Shown here: positions 39,551 through 47,737 of the stretch, one piece after another | How positions within the stretch are numbered: position 1 is the first letter of the stretch | Layout of the letters: the number at the start of each line of letters is the position of its first letter | Origin: an uncultured Pelagibacteraceae bacterium | GTDB lineage: Bacteria > Pseudomonadota > Alphaproteobacteria > Pelagibacterales > Pelagibacteraceae | NCBI GenBank assembly: GCA_902621345.1 | Contig: CACNLV010000002.1 | Coordinates: 96,320 to 160,319 of the forward strand | Direction: 5' to 3' | Length of the DNA stretch: 64,000 bases | The notes under the pieces: generated by a model | What the model saw: only the letters and a program-made list of their open reading frames with translations | Told to the model about the DNA's origin: nothing | Databases searched by the model: none | Program-made: the position numbers and the translations under genes

Positions 39551-40942
39551 ATGGTAAAATATAAAAACAATAAGGCAATTTGGAATACTCGAATAAAAAT
39601 AAAGACATCTGCTCTCTATAAAAGATATGGCAGCTCAATTAACATTGACAAAAAACTTTTTAGAGAGGACATAATTGGATCAATTGCTCACGTAGAAATG
39701 CTTTTTAAACAAAAAATTATTTCTTTTAAAATTAAAAATAAAATTATCTATGGACTTAATAAAATTGAGAAAGAGATATTAAATAATAAATTCCAATTCA
39801 ATCAAGAATTTGAAGATATTCACATGAACATAGAAAAAAGACTCACACAATTGATAGGTGACGATGCTGGTTACATTCATACAGCTAGATCAAGAAACGA
39901 TCAAGTTATTACAGATTTAAAAATATGGATGAAATCAGCTACTCAAAATATAGACTTAGCTTTAAAAAAATTGATCAAAACTAATCTTAAGATTGCTGAA
40001 AAGAATATTAAAACTATCATGCCAGGATTCACTCACTTAAAAAATGCTCAAGCTTTATCTTTAGGTCATTACTTAATGTCTTATGTTGAAATGTTTAATA
40101 GAGATAGAAAAAGATTTTTAAATAATTTGGAAAGTCTCAATGAAAACCCTCTTGGTGTATGTGCATTAACAGGAACTTCTTTTAATATAGATAGAAAACT
40201 TACTACAAAAAAATTAGGTTTTAAAAGCCCTACCAACAACTCAGTAGATACGATATCAGACAGAGATTTTGTTATAGACTTTTTGTATGGCTGTTCTGTA
40301 TGTGCAATGCATATATCCAGAATAGCTGAGGAATTAATAATTTGGAACTCAGATGGTTTTAATTTAATTAATTTATCAGATAAAGTTGTAACAGGATCTT
40401 CCATCATGCCACAAAAAAAAAATCCAGATATGCTTGAATTTTTGAGAGGAAAGACGGGAGGAATATACGGTAATTTATTTTCGATGTTAACTGTGCTTAA
40501 AGGGTTGCCTTTATCTTATTACAAAGATCTTCAGGAAGATAAAGAGATAATCTTTAAAACTAATGATACTTTAAATAATTGTTTAAAAATTCTTGACGAA
40601 ATTTTAAATAATTTTACTCCAAATAAAAAAAAAATGATAGAACTGGCAAGCATTGGTTATATTACAGCAACTGATTTGGCTGACTATATTGTTAAAAATC
40701 ACTCTAGATCTTTTAGGGAAGCTTATCAAAAAACAGCCGCTATAATAAACATAGCTGAGAAAAGAAAAAAAAAATTAGATGAGTTAACATTATATGATTT
40801 AAAAAAAGTTGAGCCAAATTTGACGAAAGATGTTTTAAAAGTATTTGACTTAAAAAATTCTGTAAATTCAAAGAAATCTTATGGAGGAACTGCTTTTGAT
40901 AATATTAAAAAAATGATAATAAAATATAAAAAACAATTATGA
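39551..40942 (+). CDS. argH: Argininosuccinate lyase
   Basis: ArgH cleaves argininosuccinate to arginine and fumarate, the last step of arginine synthesis. The 463-aa sequence carries the family signature GSSIMPQKKNPD, the segment HTARSRNDQV and the early block IDEDIH-like EDIHMNIEKRL. Length is normal. The stop overlaps the start of the small lipoprotein gene (ATGA), which leads into lysA. Confidence 0.96.
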   Translation: MVKYKNNKAIWNTRIKIKTSALYKRYGSSINIDKKLFREDIIGSIAHVEMLFKQKIISFKIKNKIIYGLNKIEKEILNNKFQFNQEFEDIHMNIEKRLTQLIGDDAGYIHTARSRNDQVITDLKIWMKSATQNIDLALKKLIKTNLKIAEKNIKTIMPGFTHLKNAQALSLGHYLMSYVEMFNRDRKRFLNNLESLNENPLGVCALTGTSFNIDRKLTTKKLGFKSPTNNSVDTISDRDFVIDFLYGCSVCAMHISRIAEELIIWNSDGFNLINLSDKVVTGSSIMPQKKNPDMLEFLRGKTGGIYGNLFSMLTVLKGLPLSYYKDLQEDKEIIFKTNDTLNNCLKILDEILNNFTPNKKKMIELASIGYITATDLADYIVKNHSRSFREAYQKTAAIINIAEKRKKKLDELTLYDLKKVEPNLTKDVLKVFDLKNSVNSKKSYGGTAFDNIKKMIIKYKKQL

Positions 40943-41064
40943 TGAAAAAATTTTATCTCTTGTTTATAGTTTGCTTACTAGTAACGTCTTGTGGAAAGCG
41001 GGGAGATCCTACTTATGAAGAGCCGACTTCCAAAATACCTTATTATGTTACAAAATATTCATGA
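40939..41064 (+). CDS. lptM: LptM-like small lipoprotein
   Basis: This 41-residue frame starts MMKKFYLLFIVCLLVTSCG, a lipoprotein signal with a lipobox ending at Cys19, and continues GKRGDPTYEEP. The motif Cys-Gly-X-(Lys/Arg)-Gly-Asp is the hallmark of the LptM/YifL family, which assists assembly of the LptD lipopolysaccharide translocon. Its position between argH and lysA is the conserved one. It overlaps argH by 4 bp at its start and lysA by 4 bp at its end. It is below usual length cut-offs and easily missed. Confidence 0.88.
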   Translation: MMKKFYLLFIVCLLVTSCGKRGDPTYEEPTSKIPYYVTKYS

Positions 41065-42275
41065 AATATGTAAATAAAAATTTTTTTGTTGAAGGTATTA
41101 AGGCATCCTATTTAGCTAAGAAATTTGGGACTCCTCTTTATTGTTATTCATTAGGTAAACTGAAAAATAATATAAGGAATTTGAAAAATAATTTTAGAAA
41201 AGTTGAACCAATAATATGCTTTTCTGTAAAATCAAATCCCAATACTCATCTGTTACGCGAAATTAAAAAAGAAGGTTTAGGTGCTGATGTTGTTTCAATT
41301 GGTGAACTAATGAAAGCCCTTAAAGCAGGTATAAAGCCCAAAAACATTGTTTTTTCAGGAGTCGGTAAAACTGAAGTTGAAATTGAATACGCCATTAAAA
41401 AAAAAATTTTACTTATAAATGCAGAGTCTAAAAACGAAATTTTGCAAATAGAAAAAATTGCTAAAAGACTCGAAACTAGAGTTAATATAGGAATTAGATT
41501 AAATCCAAATACTGACGCAAAGACTTTGAGCCAAATATCAACAGGTAAAAAAGAAAATAAATTTGGGGTTTCTGATAAAGTATTCCTGACACTTGTTAAA
41601 TATGTAAAAAAATCAAAAAATTTAAGTTTAAAGTGTTTAAGTGTCCATATAGGAAGTCAAATCTTAGACTCAAAACCATATGAAAAAATGCTCAAAATAG
41701 TTGATAAAATTATAAAAAAAACCAAGTTCAATTTTAAATATATTGATTTAGGTGGTGGAATGGGAATTAAGTATAATAATGAGAAGGAAACTTTAAATCT
41801 AGATAAATATTCCAAAAGTATAAAAAAATTTTTAAAGAAAAAACAATCTAAAATTATACTAGAACCAGGTAGATCAATAGTTGGTAATACAGGCATTTTA
41901 ATATCAAAAGTAATTTATAATAAAGAGGGATACAAAAAAAATTTTATAATATTAGATGCAGCCATGAATGATCTTATGCGGCCAGCTTTATATAGTGCAA
42001 AACATCAAATTAAACCTACTATAAAAAGAAATAGCTATACAAATAAAATTTATGAATTTGTTGGTCCGATTTGTGAGAGTACTGATAAATTTGGATCATA
42101 CAAAAAGTTTCAAAAATTAAGAGAGAATGACTTAATCATAATTTGTGATGTTGGGGCTTATGGGGTATCCTTAAGTTCTAATTACAATTTAAGACCTAAA
42201 CCAGCAGAAATATTAATTGAAAAATCAAAAGCTAGAGTAATCTCAAAAAGAGAAAAACTTACTGAAATAATATAA
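41061..42275 (+). CDS. lysA: Diaminopimelate decarboxylase
   Basis: LysA converts meso-diaminopimelate to lysine with pyridoxal phosphate. The PLP lysine is Lys57 in CFSVKSNPNTHLL. The sequence also shows HIGSQIL, the glycine-rich phosphate site DLGGGMGI, EPGRSIVGNTG and the active-site cysteine in GPICESTDKF. The 404-aa length is typical. It follows argH-lptM with a 4-bp overlap and precedes an acyltransferase gene. Confidence 0.96.
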   Translation: MKYVNKNFFVEGIKASYLAKKFGTPLYCYSLGKLKNNIRNLKNNFRKVEPIICFSVKSNPNTHLLREIKKEGLGADVVSIGELMKALKAGIKPKNIVFSGVGKTEVEIEYAIKKKILLINAESKNEILQIEKIAKRLETRVNIGIRLNPNTDAKTLSQISTGKKENKFGVSDKVFLTLVKYVKKSKNLSLKCLSVHIGSQILDSKPYEKMLKIVDKIIKKTKFNFKYIDLGGGMGIKYNNEKETLNLDKYSKSIKKFLKKKQSKIILEPGRSIVGNTGILISKVIYNKEGYKKNFIILDAAMNDLMRPALYSAKHQIKPTIKRNSYTNKIYEFVGPICESTDKFGSYKKFQKLRENDLIIICDVGAYGVSLSSNYNLRPKPAEILIEKSKARVISKREKLTEII

Positions 42276-42287
42276 AGTTATCTAAAT

Positions 42288-42989
42288 ATGATAAGAAACT
42301 TTTTATTTTCAATTTCTTTTTTTTCAGGAATTATCTTTATATCAATAATTTTTTTACCCTCACTTTTGTTGCCACAAAAAATTGCTTTGTTTGGTGGAAA
42401 GCTTATGGGTTATTGGTCTCAATACTGTCTTAGAATCATTTTATCAACTAAGATTGTTATCAAAGGAAAAGATAATATGATAAATTACGAAAAATTTTTC
42501 ATCGCCTCTTCACATCAATCAATGTTTGAAACTTTTTTTCTGCAAACCATTTTTAATTCACCAGTATTTATTTTGAAAAATGAACTTATAAGAATTCCTG
42601 TTTTTGGATGGTATTTAAAAAAGATAGGCTCTATTTCAATAAAACGAGATAAGATTACGAAAGACAATCTTAATTTTTTTGAAGATATTTCAGAAACAAT
42701 TCAAAATTCTAAAAGACCAATAGTTATTTTTCCACAGGCTACAAGAGTATTACCAGAAGATCGACCACCCTTTAAAAAAGGAGCATCACGAATATATGAA
42801 AAATTAAATATTCTCTGTCAACCAGTGGCAATCAATTCCGGTTATGTGTGGCCTAAAAATGGTATAAAAAAACCTAATAAAGTAATTACTATATCAATAC
42901 TTAAGCCAATCAAGCCAGGATTACAAAAGGAGGAATTTTTACAAGAACTTCAAAAAAAAATTTATGACGAACTAGACTTAATTTGCTAA
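42288..42989 (+). CDS. plsC: 1-acyl-sn-glycerol-3-phosphate acyltransferase
   Basis: This 233-aa protein acylates lysophosphatidate to phosphatidate. The HX4D-type catalytic motif is here His76-X4-Glu81 in HQSMFETF, a variant common in Alphaproteobacteria, and the FPEGTR-type motif appears as FPQATR. One N-terminal membrane span (about 6-28) is visible. A TIFN-type substrate block follows. The 3' end overlaps dnaN convergently by 4 bp. Confidence 0.88.
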   Translation: MIRNFLFSISFFSGIIFISIIFLPSLLLPQKIALFGGKLMGYWSQYCLRIILSTKIVIKGKDNMINYEKFFIASSHQSMFETFFLQTIFNSPVFILKNELIRIPVFGWYLKKIGSISIKRDKITKDNLNFFEDISETIQNSKRPIVIFPQATRVLPEDRPPFKKGASRIYEKLNILCQPVAINSGYVWPKNGIKKPNKVITISILKPIKPGLQKEEFLQELQKKIYDELDLIC

Positions 42990-44098
42990 CCTTTCATCGG
43001 CATAACAATAAAAATACTGTCAAAATCACTTGGATCTTTAATTAATACAGGTGAACCAGTGTCATTAAAATGCATTTCAATTTTCTCACCATCTAGCTGA
43101 GAGGCAACATCAATCAGATATCTAGAATTAAAACTAATTTCTAAATCATGATCAAATTTTGTTGAGAGTGTTTCATTACCATCCCCACTGTTTGTATTAT
43201 TAACAGATAAATTTAATGTATCCTTTTTTAAGCTAAATTTTACACCATCTTTTTTATCTAACGATACTGAAGCGACCCTATCTACTGAATTTAAAAATAA
43301 TTTTAAATCTATTTCTAATTTTTTTTGATTATTCTTAGGTATCACTTGAATATAATTTGGAAATTTTCCATCAATAAGTTTTGAAATAAGGATACTATCA
43401 CTTAACTCAAATTTAATTTTTGACTTCATATTCGAAATTTTTACATCTCCATCAGAATTCTCTAAAATAGAACATAATTGAAAAATAGTTTTTTTTGGTA
43501 AAATGATTGGTTCAAATTCAATTTCCTTTTCTAATCTTATTTTTGAAATTGACATTCTGTGGCTGTCAGTAGCAACAGCCGTCAAATATTTTTTTTCATC
43601 AACTTCCGTTTGATGTAAATATATACCACTCAAATAATGCCTAGTTTCATCATTTGAAACTGAAAACTTACACTTATTTAGTAATTTTAGAAATTGTTTG
43701 GATTTGATTGAAAATTCATTTTGATTAAAACTTTCATCAGTTACTGGAAATTCTGAATGACTTATACAATTAAGATTAAAAATAGATTTATCTGACTCTA
43801 AGTGCAGCTTATTTTTATCATTCAGGGTTAAATTGATTTTTTTTCCAGATGAAATTTTTCTGACTATATCGTACATTATAGATGATGTTGTGGTAGTTTT
43901 ACCCTCTTCAAACACTTCTATATTATTTATTTGATGTATAAAAATTATATCAAGATCCGTTGCAGTTAAATTTAATTTTGAATTATGAGCACTTAACAGA
44001 ATATTTGATAAAATTGGTAACGTGCTTCTTTTTTCTACAACTCCTTGACAATAATTTAATGCTTGCTGTAAATCCCGTTGGTTTACGCTAAATTTCAT
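42986..44098 (-). CDS. dnaN: DNA polymerase III beta sliding clamp
   Basis: DnaN is the ring-shaped processivity clamp. The 370-aa protein begins MKFSVNQRDLQQALNYCQGVVEKRSTLPILSN, the standard start, and ends with the clamp signature DSIFIVMPMKG. Three repeated clamp domains fit the length. The gene follows dnaA with an 11-bp overlap (44088-44098), implying a dnaA-dnaN transcript. In other genomes recF often follows; here plsC lies convergent instead. Confidence 0.96.
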   Translation of the reverse strand: MKFSVNQRDLQQALNYCQGVVEKRSTLPILSNILLSAHNSKLNLTATDLDIIFIHQINNIEVFEEGKTTTTSSIMYDIVRKISSGKKINLTLNDKNKLHLESDKSIFNLNCISHSEFPVTDESFNQNEFSIKSKQFLKLLNKCKFSVSNDETRHYLSGIYLHQTEVDEKKYLTAVATDSHRMSISKIRLEKEIEFEPIILPKKTIFQLCSILENSDGDVKISNMKSKIKFELSDSILISKLIDGKFPNYIQVIPKNNQKKLEIDLKLFLNSVDRVASVSLDKKDGVKFSLKKDTLNLSVNNTNSGDGNETLSTKFDHDLEISFNSRYLIDVASQLDGEKIEMHFNDTGSPVLIKDPSDFDSIFIVMPMKG

Positions 44099-45512
44099 TT
44101 TCTTTTGTATTATATAATATTTGGTTCTTTAGTTTATTTATATTTTCTGCCATATCTTTATCAATATCTTTTAATTTCTCTATAGTTTTTACAGAGTGAA
44201 TTATAGTAGTATGATCTCTATTTGAAAATTCTCGTCCTATTTCTGGTAACGATTTAGGTGTTAAAATTTTCGTAAGATATATAGCTGTTTGTCTTGGTCT
44301 CACTAGATATCTCGATCTTCTAGGAGACAGCATTTCATTTTTGCTAATTTTAAAAAATTTACACACCAAAGTCTGTATCAAATCGATAGTTACTTTGTTT
44401 TCGTTAATGTTTAGTAAATCTTTTAAAACGACTTTAGTCTCTGCCAAATTTGGTAATTTGTTATAAATTCTTGAAAAAGATATTAAACGATTAATTGCAC
44501 CTACTAATTCTCTTATACTATTAGAAATTTCGAGGCTTATAAAATCTTTGATTTCCTTTGAGATTTCTATCTTATCAGCATAGAGTTTATTCAATTCATT
44601 AATTTTTTTTTCAATAATATTTTTTCTCAATTCGAGATCTGGTTTTTGAATATCAACAACCAACCCACCAGAAAATCTTGATTTTATTCTTTCTTGAATT
44701 CGAGACAATTTATTTGGAGGTCTATCAGCAGATACTATAATTTGACTGCCCTTTTCCAATAAAGCATTAAAAGTGTGAAAAAACTCTTCCTGCATAGCCT
44801 CTTTGCCGTTCATAAATTGGATATCATCTATAAGTAATATATCAGTATTTCGGAAATATTCTTTGAATTTTACCATATCGTTTGCTTTTATTGATTTAAT
44901 AAATTGATACATAAATCTTTCTGCTGGAATAAACATAACTTTTTTTCTTTTTTTTAATTCAAAACCTATAGAGTTTAAAAGATGTGTTTTACCTATCCCA
45001 ACACCTCCATAAATATATAAAGGGTTATAATGAGAATGACTTTCGGTAGCTTTCAATGATGCTTCGTAGGCAAGTTTATTACTACTCCCAGTTACAAAAT
45101 TCTCGAACCTTTTGTTATGATCAACCCGATTATACTGTAAAAAAGAGTCCTTCAAAAATGAGATATTTTCGCTTTTTTTTAAAGAAATATTAGTATTATA
45201 TTTATTTCCAATATTAATGTTCTTTTCAATGATTTTAAACTCAATACGAATTAAATCTTTTTTAAAAACTTTAACAATTTGTAAAATTTGATCCAAATAT
45301 CTAGAAGTTATCCAATCTCTTATGAACCTTGTTGGTACTGAAATTAATATGTAATTATTGAATTCATCGATAAAATCAATTTTTTTTAGCCAACTTTCAT
45401 AAACTTCTGAACCCAATTTACTTTTCATCTCATTCTGAATTAATTGCCAATCTAATTTATTTGATTTTATTTTTTTCGGCTCAGGATTTTTTTTGATATT
45501 TTCTATATTCAT
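44088..45512 (-). CDS. dnaA: Chromosomal replication initiator DnaA
   Basis: DnaA binds origin repeats and melts DNA for initiation. The 474 residues have domain I at the start (LIQNEMKSKLGSEVYESWL), a variable domain II, the AAA+ domain with Walker A GGVGIGKTHL and Walker B LLIDDIQFM, sensor motifs, and the domain IV helix-turn-helix signature RDHTTIIHSVKTIE. Length is normal. It is followed by dnaN and preceded by a 311-bp region with repeats that may be an origin or an autoregulatory site. Confidence 0.97.
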   Translation of the reverse strand: MNIENIKKNPEPKKIKSNKLDWQLIQNEMKSKLGSEVYESWLKKIDFIDEFNNYILISVPTRFIRDWITSRYLDQILQIVKVFKKDLIRIEFKIIEKNINIGNKYNTNISLKKSENISFLKDSFLQYNRVDHNKRFENFVTGSSNKLAYEASLKATESHSHYNPLYIYGGVGIGKTHLLNSIGFELKKRKKVMFIPAERFMYQFIKSIKANDMVKFKEYFRNTDILLIDDIQFMNGKEAMQEEFFHTFNALLEKGSQIIVSADRPPNKLSRIQERIKSRFSGGLVVDIQKPDLELRKNIIEKKINELNKLYADKIEISKEIKDFISLEISNSIRELVGAINRLISFSRIYNKLPNLAETKVVLKDLLNINENKVTIDLIQTLVCKFFKISKNEMLSPRRSRYLVRPRQTAIYLTKILTPKSLPEIGREFSNRDHTTIIHSVKTIEKLKDIDKDMAENINKLKNQILYNTKENEI

Positions 45513-45582
45513 GAAGAAACTTGAGTAAGAGCTATAATAAAAATTATTTCAACAAAATATTTTGTAAATTCAAAAAAAAATA

Positions 45583-45600
45583 AAATCTAGGATTGTGTAA
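45583..45600 (+). repeat. Direct repeat copy 1 upstream of dnaA
   Basis: The sequence AAATCTAGGATTGTGTAA recurs 44 bp downstream as copy 2 with a single difference. The first copy lies 71 bp upstream of the dnaA start. Its GATTGTGTAA core, or TTACACAATC on the other strand, loosely resembles a DnaA box without matching it. Confidence 0.75.
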
Positions 45601-45626
45601 TATAAAAAATTTACAAAAAAAAATTG

Positions 45627-45644
45627 AAATCTATGATTGTGTAA
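45627..45644 (+). repeat. Direct repeat copy 2 upstream of dnaA
   Basis: AAATCTATGATTGTGTAA matches copy 1 at 17 of 18 positions and is followed by a run of T and A suitable for strand opening. A spacing of 44 bp between copies is close to four helical turns, which would place bound proteins on the same face of the DNA. Confidence 0.75.
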
Positions 45645-45698
45645 AATTTTTTTTTAAAAAAATTCTATTTAATTTTTTTACTCAAAAATTTATTAATA

Positions 45699-45713
45699 AA
45701 ATTTATGATTGAA
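45699..45713 (+). repeat. Partial third copy of the dnaA-upstream repeat
   Basis: AAATTTATGATTGAA matches the first 13 positions of copy 2 except for one C-to-T change and then diverges. It lies 72 bp after copy 2. It may be a degenerate site or a coincidence of AT-rich sequence. Confidence 0.4.
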
Positions 45714-45823
45714 CTTAAAGAGACCGAGTTATTTACTAAATCTAAATGTTGTATGAGAATGAGTTTTTATTACAGATTTTGTAGATCCTGAGGTTGTATC
45801 ACTTAAACAACTTGTAATACAGA

Positions 45824-46084
45824 TTAAAGGGTAGATATTTTCTTAGTAATCCTGGAAATATTTCTTGAAGCATTTTGTTTTTTGATTACCCCAGTTTTAG
45901 CAATTTTCATCAGTTCAGAATTCAACTTAGGTAAGAATTTTAGGGCTTCTGACTTATTTTTTCTTTCTAATAAAAGATTCATTTTTTTTATTGCGTTTTT
46001 GTATCTACTTTTTCTAATTTTGTTTACAGATGTTTGTTTTGATATTTTTCTTACTCTTTTAATTGCTGATTTTGTGTTAGCCAT
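45824..46084 (-). CDS. rpsT: 30S ribosomal protein S20
   Basis: S20 is a basic helical protein that binds 16S rRNA early in small-subunit assembly. I start at the ATG at 46084, giving 86 aa beginning MANTKSAIKRVRKISKQT, which is the family start; a longer frame to 46123 adds 13 unrelated residues. The block KSRYKNAIKKM and the C-terminal KKQNASRNISRITKKI are typical. It lies upstream of dnaA on the same strand, the usual alphaproteobacterial arrangement. Confidence 0.95.
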   Translation of the reverse strand: MANTKSAIKRVRKISKQTSVNKIRKSRYKNAIKKMNLLLERKNKSEALKFLPKLNSELMKIAKTGVIKKQNASRNISRITKKISTL

Positions 46085-46136
46085 TTGAGCAGGGGGTATA
46101 ACTTGAGAAATAGTATCGGTCAATCAAATAATTCAT

Positions 46137-47000
46137 TTATTTTTGACAAAAATTGCAAAAGAATGTTGATCTATTCGAAATATTTTTTTTTTGAATTGAC
46201 CCTTTGCAATCTATTCGTTTACATTTTAGTCCCTCTCTCCCGTAAACTTTAAAATTTTTTTGAAATGATCCTTTCTTACCTAATGCATCTTTAAAGTCTC
46301 TTATTGAAGACCCCCCTTTTTTGATAGCATTTAGAAGGACCAACTTTGAGTTTTTAAAAATTTTTTTGCACTCTGTTTTATTGATAGATCTTCCTTCTTT
46401 AGAAGGGTTTATCTTGCTTAAATAGAGAATTTCACTGGCATAAATATTTCCAATTCCTGATATAAAATTTTGATCTAAAAGAAAATTTTTGACATTCTTT
46501 TTTTTATCTTTTAGCTTATTGTAAATATAATTGATATTAAATCTTGAATTAAACGGCTCTGGACCTAATTTTTTAAATCTTTTTTCAAGAGACTGTTGGT
46601 CTTTTATAATTTCAAAAAAACCAAATCTTCTAGGGTCATTATATACTAATCTAAATTTATCGAAAAAAATTTCAATATGATTATGTTTGTTAGGTAATTC
46701 AGGGGAACTATAAAAACTCATGTTTGTAAAAAAATTTTTTTTATTTTGCTCTAAAAGATGGATTGTGCCACTCATACCAAGATGAATTAATAATTTGTTT
46801 CTTCCAGACAAAAAAAGAATTAAATATTTTGAAAATCTATCAACATTTAAAATTTTTTGATTTTCTAAAATTTTTTTAAATTTTATAGGTACCTTAATTC
46901 TTAAATTTCTATTCCTAACTATTACCTTTTTGATAGTTTTTTGAATTATTTTTTTATTTAGTGATTGTCTTACAATTTCTACTTCTGGTAATTCTGGCAT
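46137..47000 (-). CDS. mutM: Formamidopyrimidine-DNA glycosylase
   Basis: MutM removes 8-oxoguanine and related lesions from DNA. The 287-aa protein starts MPELPEVEIVRQSL, with catalytic Pro2 and Glu3 after Met removal, and has LIHLGMSGTIHL, the helix-two-turn-helix region with NFLLDQNFISGIGNIYASEIL, and a C-terminal zinc finger with cysteine pairs CKRIDC and CNFC. It is divergent from ubiE across 32 bp, the conserved mutM-ubiE pairing of Alphaproteobacteria. Confidence 0.95.
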   Translation of the reverse strand: MPELPEVEIVRQSLNKKIIQKTIKKVIVRNRNLRIKVPIKFKKILENQKILNVDRFSKYLILFLSGRNKLLIHLGMSGTIHLLEQNKKNFFTNMSFYSSPELPNKHNHIEIFFDKFRLVYNDPRRFGFFEIIKDQQSLEKRFKKLGPEPFNSRFNINYIYNKLKDKKKNVKNFLLDQNFISGIGNIYASEILYLSKINPSKEGRSINKTECKKIFKNSKLVLLNAIKKGGSSIRDFKDALGKKGSFQKNFKVYGREGLKCKRIDCKGSIQKKNISNRSTFFCNFCQK

Positions 47001-47032
47001 TTCATACTATATTATTTGTATATTTAAATTTT

Positions 47033-47737
47033 ATGCAACAAGATCTTCAAAATAAAAAAGGACTAGTACAAAATGTCTTTAACCAAGTTTACGATCAATA
47101 TGATCTAATGAACGACCTAATGTCACTAGGTATTCATAGAATATGGAAAAAAAACTTGTTGAATATGATGAACCCTTCTATCAACCAAAAGTTAATAGAC
47201 GTTGCTTGTGGAACAGGGGATATAGCCAAAATTTATTTAAAATTTGTGGGTGAAAATGCTGACGTAACTTGTGTTGATCCAAATAAAGGGATGATAAAAA
47301 TAGCCAAAAAAAAATTACCCAAATATAAAAATCTAAAATGGTATATATCCTCAGCTGAAAGTTTACCTTTCTTGAGTAACTCGTTTGATTTCTATACAAT
47401 CAGCTTTGGATTAAGAAATACAAAAAATATAAAGAAATCTTTAATAGAAGCATACAGAGTTTTAAAACCAGGAGGTCGATTTTTATGTCTTGAATTTTCA
47501 AAAATTCAAAACTCAAATTTAAATGATCTTTATAAAAAATATTCCAAATTAATTCCAGAAATTGGAAAAATTGTTGTGGGAAAAAAAGAGCCTTACCAGT
47601 ATTTGATAAAAAGTATTGAAAATTTTGTTAATCAACATGAGCTCATAGACTTAATGCATGAAAGTAAGTTTGATAAGTGTGATTATACAAATTTATCCGG
47701 TGGTATAGTTTCAATTCATAGTGGTTGGAAGATATAA
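47033..47737 (+). CDS. ubiE: Ubiquinone/menaquinone C-methyltransferase UbiE
   Basis: UbiE methylates the ring carbon of the ubiquinone precursor using S-adenosylmethionine. I start at the ATG at 47033, giving 234 aa beginning MQQDLQNKKGLVQNVFNQVYDQYD; a longer frame to 46961 would run back into mutM. The SAM motif is DVACGTGDIAKIY, and the later signatures YTISFGLRNTKN and RVLKPGGRFLCLEFSK are diagnostic. It ends at 47737, sharing its final A with the ubiB ATG. Confidence 0.95.
   Translation: MQQDLQNKKGLVQNVFNQVYDQYDLMNDLMSLGIHRIWKKNLLNMMNPSINQKLIDVACGTGDIAKIYLKFVGENADVTCVDPNKGMIKIAKKKLPKYKNLKWYISSAESLPFLSNSFDFYTISFGLRNTKNIKKSLIEAYRVLKPGGRFLCLEFSKIQNSNLNDLYKKYSKLIPEIGKIVVGKKEPYQYLIKSIENFVNQHELIDLMHESKFDKCDYTNLSGGIVSIHSGWKI

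Larger units (their letters stand above)
45513..45823. other. dnaA-rpsT intergenic region, candidate replication origin
   Basis: This 311-bp gap is among the longest gene-free stretches in the window. It holds long A and T runs (45563-45681), two near-identical 18-bp direct repeats and a third partial copy, and no credible gene. AT-rich DNA with repeats next to dnaA is the classic setting for an origin or for DnaA autoregulation. I see no canonical DnaA box (TTATCCACA), so the origin assignment is tentative. The promoters of dnaA must also lie here. Confidence 0.45.

Noticed and set aside
45513..45823. Canonical DnaA boxes
   Set aside because: No TTATCCACA or close single-mismatch copy is seen; the TTACACAATC element is only a loose resemblance.
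46961..47032. Upstream ATG for ubiE at 46961
   Set aside because: It lies inside mutM and adds a hydrophobic stretch unlike the UbiE family start.
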